Translations under genes and position numbers: made by a program
Notes under the pieces: generated by a model
Told to the model about the DNA's origin: nothing
Database searches by the model: none
Seen by the model: the letters and a program-made list of their open reading frames with translations, nothing else
Assembly (NCBI GenBank): GCA_049334165.1
Contig: JBEGHD010000012.1
Strand: one strand, 5' to 3'
Length of the DNA: 64,000 nucleotides
Source: JBEGHD01 sp049334165
GTDB lineage: Bacteria; Bacteroidota; Bacteroidia; Flavobacteriales_D; Sanyastnellaceae
Shown: positions 49,959-59,500 of the stretch, piece after piece
Numbering within the stretch: position 1 is the first letter of the stretch
How the letters are laid out: each line of letters begins with the position of its first letter

Positions 49959-51179
49959 TCAGACTTTTTCTGCACTGGCCACGTAAGGCTCCAGATAGGC
50001 AAATTCATCCGTTAGCTCACCTTCAAGGTTTGTCTCAGATGCTCGTCCGATAATCCGATCTGGGTCTTCACCAAGAAGTGGAGGCAGCACGTGTTTTATC
50101 AGTTCTTTTCCGAAATCTTCGCTGGCGTCTTTAGGAAGTTCGCAAGGCAAGTTGTCCACAGCCATTACTCCGATAGCATTTTCGGCCATGAAGTCAGTCT
50201 CTTTCTCTTCGTACCTGTCGTAGCCGTAGAAAGGGTCGGCAACAGTAGATGGACGAAGCGTGGAAGCTACGGGGCCATCGATGTCACAAGAGATATCTGC
50301 AACCACGCTCACCTTCCAGTCTGGGTGTTTTGCATCCTGGCGGGTGAAGAGAAAAGGTGCCCCCTCGGCCCAGTAGTGGCATGGAATGTACATGTCTGCC
50401 TGATGGCAATATCTCGGGAAAGTAGATCTGTAGCCAGCGGGATCTTTGTAAAACTCCTTTTTATCGAAACCACCGTCTGCAATTCGCTCGTTGTATTCGT
50501 TTACTTCCAGGTGAGTGAAAACGGGTTGATCGAATTCTTTCTCCAAAAAGTCTTTGCTTTCCACTTCTTTAATAGAAATCAAATCGAGAATTTCTCTTGC
50601 TCCGTGGCCTACGCGGCCAAAACCTGTGAGCACAAATTTGGTCGACTTTGGTAGCTCAACTTTAGAGAGCTGACCTTCCATTTCTTTACGGTCTTCGCAT
50701 TCGTGAGCCGGTTTCAAATCGTAGATTTTGTGCTTTTTACCAAAAGCTCTAAGCCCATTGTAGCATCCTACAACTCCCGCATACCGACCAAACCCGATCA
50801 GGCGTTTGCCTGATTTATCCTTGATCATTTCGTAATCAACCAGGCGGATCTTTTTGTCCAAAATCGCTCTTAGCAGCTTCGCGTTGTACGGCTGCATTTT
50901 GTAGGTGTGAGAAAAGAAAAGGTAAGTTTTATTGGGAATCAACATCTCGATGGGAACCTCTTTTACACCGAGCAGAATGTCGCAATCAGAGAGGTCTTCC
51001 TGCAAGGTTAGTCCAAGTTCCTGGTATTCTTCATCGCGGTATTTTCTGATGTTGCTAGGCTGAACTACCAGTTCGACATTGTCAAATTTCTCCAGCACTT
51101 CCACACATTGCTTAGGCGACAGCGGCACGCGCTTGTCTGGTGGAGTTTTACCTTCTCTGATAATTCCCAGTTTTACCAT
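49959..51179 (-). CDS. NAD(P)-dependent oxidoreductase, saccharopine/alanine dehydrogenase-like
   Basis: 406 aa. The N-terminal AlaDH/PNT-type domain is visible: LGIIREGKTPPDKRVPLSPKQC and YLFFSHTYKMQPYNAKLLRAILDKKIRLVDYEMI. A nucleotide-binding segment KFVLTGFGRVGHGAREILD (GxGxxG) sits mid-protein, and SVVADISCDIDGPVASTLRPSTVADPFYGYD closely resembles LYS1-type saccharopine dehydrogenase. It could oxidise saccharopine or a related opine-type amino acid. A TAATTTTG -7 element candidate lies upstream. Confidence 0.85.
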   Translation of the reverse strand: MVKLGIIREGKTPPDKRVPLSPKQCVEVLEKFDNVELVVQPSNIRKYRDEEYQELGLTLQEDLSDCDILLGVKEVPIEMLIPNKTYLFFSHTYKMQPYNAKLLRAILDKKIRLVDYEMIKDKSGKRLIGFGRYAGVVGCYNGLRAFGKKHKIYDLKPAHECEDRKEMEGQLSKVELPKSTKFVLTGFGRVGHGAREILDLISIKEVESKDFLEKEFDQPVFTHLEVNEYNERIADGGFDKKEFYKDPAGYRSTFPRYCHQADMYIPCHYWAEGAPFLFTRQDAKHPDWKVSVVADISCDIDGPVASTLRPSTVADPFYGYDRYEEKETDFMAENAIGVMAVDNLPCELPKDASEDFGKELIKHVLPPLLGEDPDRIIGRASETNLEGELTDEFAYLEPYVASAEKV

Positions 51180-51213
51180 TTCTGATCCTCTTTAAGTTTT
51201 TTACGAAGTCTCG

Positions 51214-51221
51214 CAAAATTA
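51214..51221 (-). promoter_or_regulatory. candidate -7 element of the dehydrogenase gene
   Basis: The minus strand reads TAATTTTG (TAnnTTTG), 34 bases upstream of the start codon. Confidence 0.42.
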
Positions 51222-51244
51222 CAGTTTTCAAGAGGTATAAAAAA

Positions 51245-52012
51245 TCAAGTTGTCGTGTTGTTGAGTGTGAGATAGGCAAAGATGGAAATGAGCACGGTGA
51301 GCATGGCCGTGCCGTAGAGTAGAATCAGCAGGAGATAGCGCCCCACGGTGGCTTTCCAGCTCAACCGATAAATTCTTTTGAGACTTATCAATAAGTAGTA
51401 AAGAATGCCTGTACCAATTAAAGAAAGAAGAATTGCGTTCAAAAAAAGCTGTCCCGAAAGTGCGATGGCGTTGCTAAGCAAGAGATAAAATGACAGGCTA
51501 AAAAATACGAAGGTGTGAAAGTGAAAGGCAACGATGAGTTGGAAAACGAAGCCCATTTTTTTCTTCCTGAAAAGCAAAGCTAAAAAGCCAGCAAAAAGTG
51601 GCAGCAACAGGAAGAACACTTTCGGTAAGTAGTTGTGAAAGAAATTGTCCAAGATCAACTCATCTGAAGAGATGGTTTCTACTGCTTTTTGGCTTGTCTG
51701 CCAGTTTAGCAAAATGAAAAAAAGGATGCTGACGAAAATATACAGTCTTAGCGGAGGAATGTAATGCATCCGTTTTCCTCGCAAGTATTCCAGAGAAAGG
51801 TACCCGGGTTTGAAAAGGAGTGGCCTTACGCTTTTCGAAAGTTTTGAGTCGTAGGCAAAGTAATCACCGAGAAAGTTTTGAAAAAGATCGCGGAGAGTCT
51901 CGTGCTTCTTGATTCTTTTTTGGCCGCAGTTGGGGCAGAAAGTGAACTCCGGAGCCATCTCAGTTTTACACTGAGGGCAATGAGAGGTTTGCTGTATAGT
52001 TGAATCGGCCAC
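51245..52012 (-). CDS. DUF3667-like zinc-ribbon membrane protein
   Basis: 255 aa. An N-terminal zinc ribbon (CPQCKTEMAPEFTFCPNCGQKRI) precedes LRDLFQNFLGDYFAYDSKLSKSVRPLLFKPGYLSLEYLRGKRMHYIPPLRLYIFVSILFFIL, the DUF3667 pattern, and about five transmembrane helices. The family is common in Bacteroidota and uncharacterised. It is divergent from the small secreted-protein gene at 52085. Confidence 0.85.
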   Translation of the reverse strand: MADSTIQQTSHCPQCKTEMAPEFTFCPNCGQKRIKKHETLRDLFQNFLGDYFAYDSKLSKSVRPLLFKPGYLSLEYLRGKRMHYIPPLRLYIFVSILFFILLNWQTSQKAVETISSDELILDNFFHNYLPKVFFLLLPLFAGFLALLFRKKKMGFVFQLIVAFHFHTFVFFSLSFYLLLSNAIALSGQLFLNAILLSLIGTGILYYLLISLKRIYRLSWKATVGRYLLLILLYGTAMLTVLISIFAYLTLNNTTT

Positions 52013-52060
52013 AAAAAAAGTTTACACAATATTAGTAACTTTCCTGATTGGTGGGCGTCA

Positions 52061-52068
52061 TACTTTTG
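52061..52068 (+). promoter_or_regulatory. candidate -7 element of small secreted-protein gene
   Basis: TACTTTTG (TAnnTTTG), 16 bases before the ATG. Confidence 0.45.
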
Positions 52069-52084
52069 CCGAGCCTTTAAAACC

Positions 52085-52369
52085 ATGGTCAAAAAAATAC
52101 TTCTAGTTGTAGTTATTACGCTTTCAGTTTCCTTTTGTGGTCAAGCTCAATCGGCTAGTGCTGATAGTGGTCAGGAGGCTTCTACAGAAATGGAGGAGGA
52201 GGTAGTTGACGGGTTTTGGTCAGTAACGACTTACCTTGGGAAAAAGCTCGTGGACGGAATGAGTGAGCGACTCAATCTCGATGACGAGAATGAGAAGAAA
52301 GAAGCGCCCAGAAAAAAAGTTGTGCTGAGAATCGGCACAATAGAATTCGAACGAATTGAAGGTGGCTAG
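52085..52369 (+). CDS. small hypothetical exported protein
   Basis: 94 aa with a signal peptide (MVKKILLVVVITLSVSFCGQAQ). The mature ~70 residues are acidic then basic (QEASTEMEEEVVDGFWSVTTYLGKKLVDGMSERLNLDDENEKKEAPRKKVVLRIGTIEFERIEGG). No family is recognised. It is upstream of tmRNA on the same strand, with no terminator between them. Confidence 0.6.
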   Translation: MVKKILLVVVITLSVSFCGQAQSASADSGQEASTEMEEEVVDGFWSVTTYLGKKLVDGMSERLNLDDENEKKEAPRKKVVLRIGTIEFERIEGG

Positions 52370-52380
52370 CGACAAAGTTA

Positions 52381-52409
52381 TTGTTGTGTCATAATGTCTG
52401 CTATCTTTG
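52381..52409 (+). promoter_or_regulatory. promoter candidate of tmRNA
   Basis: TTG at 52381-52383, an 18-base spacer and TATCTTTG at 52402-52409. It would give a leader of about 95 bases before the mature tmRNA 5' end, containing a CTCA/TGAG hairpin at about 52447-52458. Confidence 0.45.
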
Positions 52410-52508
52410 CATGCTCCCGCAATTTTCACGGGTATTTAGCTGGATTCTCACTTATGAGGGTAACTGGCACTTCTTTTGTAATGAAGAAGACAACGTTCTT
52501 TACAATAT

Positions 52509-52910
52509 GGGGCCGACATGGATTTGACAGCAAGATGAGTAGCTGAGCAAGCATGCCGAGCATTGTACTTTGGCTCGCAAATCTCAAAGTTCAAGTCAGA
52601 AATGACAACAACTCTTACGCGCTTGCGGCCTAATCCACTCAGTGGATTCTGACCTAATTCCAGCCTGACAACAGGCGGAACAAGCTGTCTCGCTAAGGTG
52701 GTTCTGTTCCTATCCACCTGGCATGAGGCATCGATCAAAACGGAACTAGTACAAGCAGGGTCCTGATGCTTGTGCGAAATTTAATCGGGAATAAGCTTTG
52801 GCGAGGTCCGTTTGTAGCCATACCAAAGTCGAAAACTTAATTGCAAACTAAGCATGTAGAAACCTTAGTTGTTCCTTGTTTGGACGAGGGTTCGAACCCC
52901 TCCGGCTCCA
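52509..52910 (+). ncRNA. ssrA: transfer-messenger RNA (tmRNA)
   Basis: The 5' end GGGGCCGACATGGATT is the standard tmRNA start. The acceptor stem GGGGCCG (52509-52515) pairs with CGGCTCC (52903-52909) with one G-T pair. The T-arm GAGGG-TTCGAAC-CCCTC is at 52886-52902. The tag reading frame starts with GCA at 52577 and ends with TAA at 52631; it encodes ANLKVQVRNDNNSYALAA, with the proteolysis signal ALAA. The sequence before the resume codon (CTCGCAAA) parallels E. coli. Full CCA is not encoded. tmRNA with SmpB rescues stalled ribosomes and tags their products. Confidence 0.96.
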
Positions 52911-52915
52911 CCTTC

Positions 52916-52950
52916 GCCCTCCGAAGCTTTATGCGCAGGAGGGCTTTTTT
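52916..52950 (+). terminator. terminator after tmRNA (first hairpin of the array)
   Basis: GCCCTCC (52916-52922) pairs with GGAGGGC (52938-52944), a 15-base loop, then six T. It is a short version of the 60-base hairpins that follow. Confidence 0.88.
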
Positions 52951-53248
52951 ATTTGTATCCATTTTTTTTTTCTTGATCCCCGGGTTTTCGACATGGCTAC
53001 GGTGGACGCGTCCACCAGTAATTCATTCTACCTGATTGCCCTCCGACTTTGTTCTGCGAAGCGTTTGCGGAGCAGAAAGCTTTATGCGCAGGAGGGCTTT
53101 TTTATTTGTATCCATTTTTTTTCTTGATCCCCGGGTTTTCGACAGGGCTACGGTGGACACGTCCACCGGAAATTCATTCTACCTGATTGCCCTTCGACAT
53201 TGTGCTGCGCAGAGTTCGCTGAGCAGAAAGGTATACGGCAAGAAGGGC
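52916..53248 (+). repeat. tandem hairpin/spacer array downstream of tmRNA
   Basis: Three hairpins (52916-52944, 53038-53097, 53189-53248) are separated by two spacers (52945-53037 and 53098-53188). The spacers differ by only four substitutions and a two-base T-run change. The second and third hairpins are both 60 bases long. The outer arms change together (CTCC/GGAG to CTTC/GAAG). Each spacer carries a palindrome around GGTGGACGCGTCCACC (53001-53016; 53152-53167 with a central change). Confidence 0.88.
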
Positions 53249-53322
53249 TTTGAAATTTCTTCGGAATAGAATCGTATTTTGAAGTCCAAACCAACAATGG
53301 ACAACTCATCTTGCGTACATCA

Positions 53323-53571
53323 ATGGAGATAGACTTTTGGGAGGTTTACGTCCTCAAGTGTAGTGACAACACTTATTATGTTGGTTGTAGCTCGCAATTG
53401 AATACTCGACTAGCACAACACTCAAAAGGTGAGGTCTCCTATACCAAAACGAGACTTCCTGTCCAAGTTGTGACAAGTATCCGATTCATCGACAAAACAA
53501 AAGCGTTTCAATTCGAGAAGTATCTCAAGTCCGGCTCAGGAAAAGCGTTCATGAACAAACGTTTGGTGTAA
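53323..53571 (+). CDS. GIY-YIG domain nuclease family protein
   Basis: 82 aa, essentially only the GIY-YIG domain. VYVLKCSDNTYYVG contains the VYV...YVG (GIY-YIG) core; the Arg of LNTRLAQHSKGEVSYT and the late Glu of FQFEKYLKSGSGKAFM fit the catalytic positions. The URI/YhbQ-like class has unknown substrates and is common in Bacteroidota. The ATG at 53323 is preferred; a TTG four codons upstream is also in frame. It follows the tmRNA-proximal hairpin array by 75 bases, and no promoter of its own is obvious. Confidence 0.87.
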   Translation: MEIDFWEVYVLKCSDNTYYVGCSSQLNTRLAQHSKGEVSYTKTRLPVQVVTSIRFIDKTKAFQFEKYLKSGSGKAFMNKRLV

Positions 53572-53578
53572 ATCAAAC

Positions 53579-56500
53579 TTACCGCACCACACTCACCACC
53601 CCGCTCATCATTTCTGTCCTTCCAGACGGAAATTCGATAATGAGTTGCCAGTTGTAGAGTCCGGGTTGGACGTAATGATTTCCTTCTTTGTTATTGCCAT
53701 TCCAGCCTTTAGACGGGTCGTGTGTCTCGAAAATTTCGGCTCCCCAGCGGTCAAAAATGGTGAAGGTGTAGTCCGTTGGTCGAATAAATTTCACAAATTC
53801 AATTCCATCGATAACTGGTTTGAAAAGCTCATTGGTGAAGTCTCCATCGGGTGTGAATGCGTTTGGAATGAAAATCGTGAAGTCGGAGCATGGCAGCACT
53901 TCCCATTGATAATCAGAACAACCGAAGCTGTTTTGCACCAGCAACTCCACACCGTAGTTTTCTGGGCCTGAAAAGAAGTGAGTTGGTGCCCACTCGTTTG
54001 AGTAGTTGTCGGTTCCTGAAACCGGATCGCCAAAATCCCAACTCGTGGAAACGCCTTCGGTGCTGTTGTTGTAAAAAGTGACTTCGGCACCCTGAGCGCA
54101 ATTTTCTATTTCGCTGTAGCTAAATGACGCAGTAGGTGTCGGTTTTACAAAAATCAAAGCATCGGACTGAGAGTAGCAGTTTTGTAAATCGAGCATTTCT
54201 ACACTCACTTCCCAGATTTGAAGCGTGTCGGAAGAATTGGTGAAAACCTGAGAGATTTCAGTTTGGAAAGAGAAAATCAAAGGTTCAAAATTTGGGTGTG
54301 AGATTTCCCAGCCCAGTTGGACTAACTTGCCCTGATCTTCAACGAAGAGTTCAATTTCTTCGCCACTGCAAATCGATTGATTTCCTGGAAAAATTGTTGC
54401 ATCAGGTCCGGAGATGTTGACTGAGTCTTCGTACATCGCTTCGCAACCATCACTTGATGTAGCCCAGAGAATGACATTGTACATGCCCGGCAGGTCGTAA
54501 ATGTGATTGGGAGCAGTGTAGAAAGAAAAGTTGTCATCTCCTGAGTCTGGATCGCCAAAGTCCCACTCAAAGTTGGTCGCATTCTGGCTGTTGTTTTGGA
54601 AAGCGACAGGCTTGCCTGTGCAGCTGGCATCGGCAATTTCAAAATTGGAAACCGGAACAGGAAAAATTTCGATGAATGTGACATCCGCATCAGAGCCACA
54701 ACCCGAAATAGAAGTCGTCAACTCGTAAATCCCGGGTGGAGTTGTTTGAGGAATAGTGATTTCTACTGCATCGAGTTCTCCAATGCAAGAGTACTGCAGC
54801 CCAACGATGTTTGGTTCACTCATTACTTCACAGCCATTCCAGGGTATACCCTGAACCTGAATAGGTGTAATTGAAACTGTTTCTCCCGGACAAACACCAT
54901 CGACTTCTTGCGGCATTTCGATGAAAACATCTGGAGGATGAAGAACAATCATTAATGTGTCAGTGTCGCTTCCACACTGGTTCCAGGCGGTTGCATTCAC
55001 AAAAACCGAATCGATAGCACCGATATTTGTGTACTCGATCGGAGGCGGAAAGAACGTGTTTGAGAGTGTTGTATCCGAAAGACTGGCGTTACCGTATTCG
55101 TCATCAAAATCCCAGTAAACCGAGTCGATGTGATAGGTCGCAAATTCGAAAAGTTCAAACTGAATGGATTCTGGAAAACAGAAATCGAGCTGCGACTCGG
55201 CCTGTACATCCACTTCTAAGTTTGGAGGAGCAATGAATTCAACTGTGTCTTCGAGAACTAAAGTCTCGCAGGCATTTGAAATTTCCACATTAAAATAGAA
55301 CGTACTGTCCGTGTTCAAGTCCAGCTGACTGAGTAGCACCGGGTTTGGCGTTGCTTGTTCTAAAGATGGGTCGTCCAGCAAAAAGTCGTAGTTGTTGTCG
55401 ACTTCATCGAGGATGTCCCAATCGAAAGAAAGATCATCTCCGGAGACATTTGTAAGTAAAGTGGTGACATCGGCAATGCAAGGGTCGTAGTCGACTTCAA
55501 ATTCACCGGCCGGTGGCTCGGGGATGAAAATCTCACTCGTCAAAGTGTCCTGGCAACCGGAGTATTCTAGGAAAAGCGAATCAGTGAAAGTTCCGTAAAA
55601 ACCATCAGCGATAAGTGCCGAACTACAATTGTCGAAGGTCCCGATTTCTTCAATCCAAAAAGTGCAGTTGTCGTAAAGTGCATCGTTTACGTTCAGGTCA
55701 ACTATCTCTTCAGGACAAGCGGTTTCAGGCAGTTCAGGGTAGTCACCCGGAGAAGCAACCGGCTCAATTTCGTGGCAATCTTCGGATTCACAAGTGAGTG
55801 TGCCGCTTCCTGTTCCGTGGTCGATTGAAGCCCAAAGACAGATTTCCAGCGACTGCGGGTCGATGAGGTTTTCGATGCAAAGTGTGTTGTTGTCAATCGA
55901 TCCACTTTCCAGGTCGGTCTCAAAATTCCAGTTGAAAGAATCGTAGTTGGAAAGCTCTTCTTCAACAACTTCCAGACACTCGTTGAGGCAGGGCGATTCG
56001 TCTACTGGTGTCCATTCCGTGACAGGATTCGAATAGAGTACAAATTCAACATCAGTAGTTTCCAGACATTCTCCGGAGAACTCCAAAGTGTAAGTTCCTA
56101 ACTCTGCAGTTGTAGACTCCCAGTTAAATTCTGATGAATTTTCCTGCGGGTCGATGCAATTGCCTCCCGGGCAGCTCGTGTTCGTCCAACCTCCAGAGAA
56201 TCCATTGAGGTTTTGGGCTTCGAAAGTAACATCAGAACCTAGGCAGTAATCGTTCTCTCCAACGAGGTTGGGTGCCGTTAACTCTTCTACACTGAAAGTG
56301 AGTGTGTCGGTGAAAAAGCAGTTTGGAGCTGTCCCGTGATTGAACTCATAAACCAGTTCGTAATCGTCTGGATCCAAATCAAGAATGTCGACCGTGTTTG
56401 AGACAATTTCTTCAGTATTTAAAAACCATTGTAAATCTCCGTCAGAAGGCATTGGCGAGAGCAAGCTTTCCAGATCGATCACATTTTCGGAGTTGTCGCA

Positions 56501-59500
56501 ATAAACAGTTTCAACCGGGCTCGGGTCGAAGGTGAAAGGTTGTAGTTGAATGTTGAGGTCGATGGATTCCTCGGATGCACATCCGTTGCTGTCGGTCACT
56601 TCCGCGCTGATTGATTGAGCATCGGATACTTCTGTGAGAGTTAACTCGCAATCTGTTGCCGGCAAGTTGGTTCCAGAATTTAAATCCGTCCAATCGCAGC
56701 TAGCCACATCGTTGAAATTTTCGATGGAGAGCGTTACTTCGTCACCTTCGCAAAGCAACTCTCCTGGGTTAGATCCGATTTCGAAAACAGGAAGCGCATT
56801 CACATCGACTTCCAAAGTTTGAGTCACCAGGCAAGCTCCGCCAAAAGAGAGTTCATAGGTTCCTGCTCCGGTAGTCGTTTCAGTCTGCCATTCGAGTATA
56901 TTGGCGCTTTGTGTGGCGTCATTCGGGCAGTCGCCAGGACAATTTTCGAAGGTCCAGGTTCCATCAATTCCGTTCGTTTGCGTGGCTTCAACTTCAAAGA
57001 CTTCACCTGCACAAACTGCTTCACCCTCAAGAGTTGGAGTAGTGGCCGGAACCACATCAAACTCGCAATATCCTGTGAAAACACAACTCGCCAAGTCGGG
57101 GTGCTCCCAAGACCATTCGAGTGTTTGAGTTCCCTGGCTGAGCGTATCGACCAAAATGTCGGAACCGGAAAATTCGCTGCCATTCAAACTCCAGCTCAAG
57201 CTACCGCTAGAAGGGTAGGGAGTGAGTAAGTTTTCGATGTCAATCACTTCGCCTTCGTTGTCGCAGTAGGTGCTTTCCAGCGAACTACAATCTTGAGAAA
57301 AAGGCTGAACCAGTTCTTCAACTTCCACTGAACTGGTTGCTGAGCAGCCGTTGTCATCGATTACCTCCACTTCAAATTCATTGACTCCTGGCTCTGGATC
57401 AGCAGAAGCCACGCAGTCGGTGTCTGCAATAGAGGCGCCAGAAGTGAGGTTTGTCCAATCACAACTCGCGACTGTATTGGATCCGGTGTAGTTGATTTCG
57501 AGCTCAACTTCTTCGCCACTGCAAACAAAATCTACAGGATCGGCAACGATCTCAAAATCTGGAACTTCGTTCACCGTGATTTCAATTTGAGAAGAAATGA
57601 TGCAGTCTCCCGAATATTCAATTTCATAAACTCCTGCTTCGGTGTTGGAGTCCGTGTTCCAAATTACCTGGTTGCCGATCAATTCGAATTGACCTTCGCC
57701 AGCTCCCTCTGTTGGGCAAGCACCGGGGCAGCTAGTGAAACTGAAAGACCCTCCACCTTGCAGCGCTTCGATCGTGGTGACCTCTCCTGCGCAGATTTCT
57801 GTAGTGCCATCCAGGTCTGGCTGGTCGGGCTCAGGAATGTCAATGGGTATGCAGAGCACGTGTTCACCACAGTCGTTTTCAGCGACAATTCGCAACGTGA
57901 ACTGGCCTGTTTGGGCAGTCCACGAAAAAGAACAGCTACTACCGTTTGGGTCACACGGATCGAAACCGGGACTCGGACTTTGGTCTGTGATCGTTTCGAA
58001 AAGTTGACCTGCCGGTGGGTTTTCGCAGTTTGCCAAATCGCCATCATAGATCTCCATTTGGAAGGAAGAAAGCGCAGGAGCATTGTACTCTACGCAGAAC
58101 CAGTCGTCCAGACAAATTTCTTCATCGGGGCAAGCATTGCTAAACGGATCGTTGAGGTTCGAAGTGATCTCAGGGTTGCCAGCAACATCGAAATCAATTT
58201 CTTCCTGAAGCGATCCACAGGCTGTGGAGTAGGTCAATTGAAGAGTGTAGCTACCTGGATCGAGCGGACCAAAAGTGGGAGAGTTTCCATTTTGTGAACT
58301 GCTGAATGATGCGCCTTGATAGAGTGTCCAGGAGATCGAGGGAGCTGAGCACAAGTCCGCGTTTAATGGGGTGAGCTCCGGAGTGATCTCATCGCCTTCG
58401 CAAATTGTGGTTGGCAGATTCCAGTCTACATCCAGAGTAAGTCCAGAGAGGTCGGGTTCAACGCAAATAATGTCTGAATAAATCCCCCCTTCGTTGCAGT
58501 TGTCGTTTTCTACTTCGAGAAAAACCTCGTAGGTCCCAGGAGCTGTAAAAGTGTGCGACATGGTGGCTTCGTTAGCTCCATCGTCAACAGGCACTGGGTT
58601 TCCGTTTTCATCTTCAATGCTCCACTCAAGTTCGGAGTCGCACCAGGAGATGTTGTTGAGTTGATTTCCTCCGGGCCAGTTGAGCGTCACCAATTCATTT
58701 ACACAAACTTCTTCCGGAGCACTGAAAGTAGCTTCTACGGGTGATGAAATTCTAACATCCTGAGTTCCGGTTCCGGGTGTACTGGTACAGGGATGAAGAG
58801 CTGTAGTTCTCAGAGTTAAAAAACCAGTAGGACAGTTGCACGATGAGGTTGTCGGAGTCCAGTCAAAATTCCAGGGGTCGGGAGGTGTGAAATTGTCCCA
58901 GGTGTAGTTTTCTACGATGTCTGTTCCGCAAAGCACTTCTAGCTGATAGTCAACCCCATCGGGGTTCGAAGCACCAGGAGAAAGTGTCAGTGGATATTCT
59001 TCACCCGGGCAACCGGCCTGATCGAGGTCGGGTGTAGCTCCCATGGTAGAATAATACTCGTCTGAGCCAAAGTAAACTTCATAATCCTTTGTTTGCTCGC
59101 AGTTGCCATCACTAACGGTAATGGAAACGTACTGATAGCCGGCTTCACCTGCAGCCATCTGCGCCAGGATTCCGTTGAATGGATCTGCTACCGGATTTCC
59201 ATTTAGAGTGACTTCTACACTTGTGATGTTGTTAGCAGGCTGAATGATGTTGGAGATATCTGCAATGTAAAGTTCAAAAGCTTCGTCATCGGCCTGACAG
59301 TAGGGAATGAGACAAACATTATTGAAGGAAGCGTAAATCTGATCACCCAACTCGTCAGTAAATTGAATTTCAGGAACGAGACCGCCAACGGTGATGGTTT
59401 GCTCAAGGGTGTTCGTGCAGCCATTTTCGGTGGTGACTATCAGCTCTATTGTGAAATCTCCGGCAGATGGAAAGTCGAACTGAGGACTGGAGCCGTTCAT

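Noticed and set aside
52916..53248. CRISPR-like array after tmRNA
   Set aside because: The supposed spacers are nearly identical to each other and the repeats are 60-base hairpins; no cas genes nearby.
52841..53269. Open frames running through the tmRNA 3' end and the downstream repeats
   Set aside because: They translate the T-arm (RGFEPLRLH / EGSNPSGST) and the repeat hairpins; the repeated peptide reflects DNA duplication, not a gene.
57587..58297. 236-codon plus-strand frame inside the giant T9SS gene
   Set aside because: Antisense shadow of a clearly coding frame; no signal, domain or start context, and many similar shadows occur in these Asp/Ser-rich genes.
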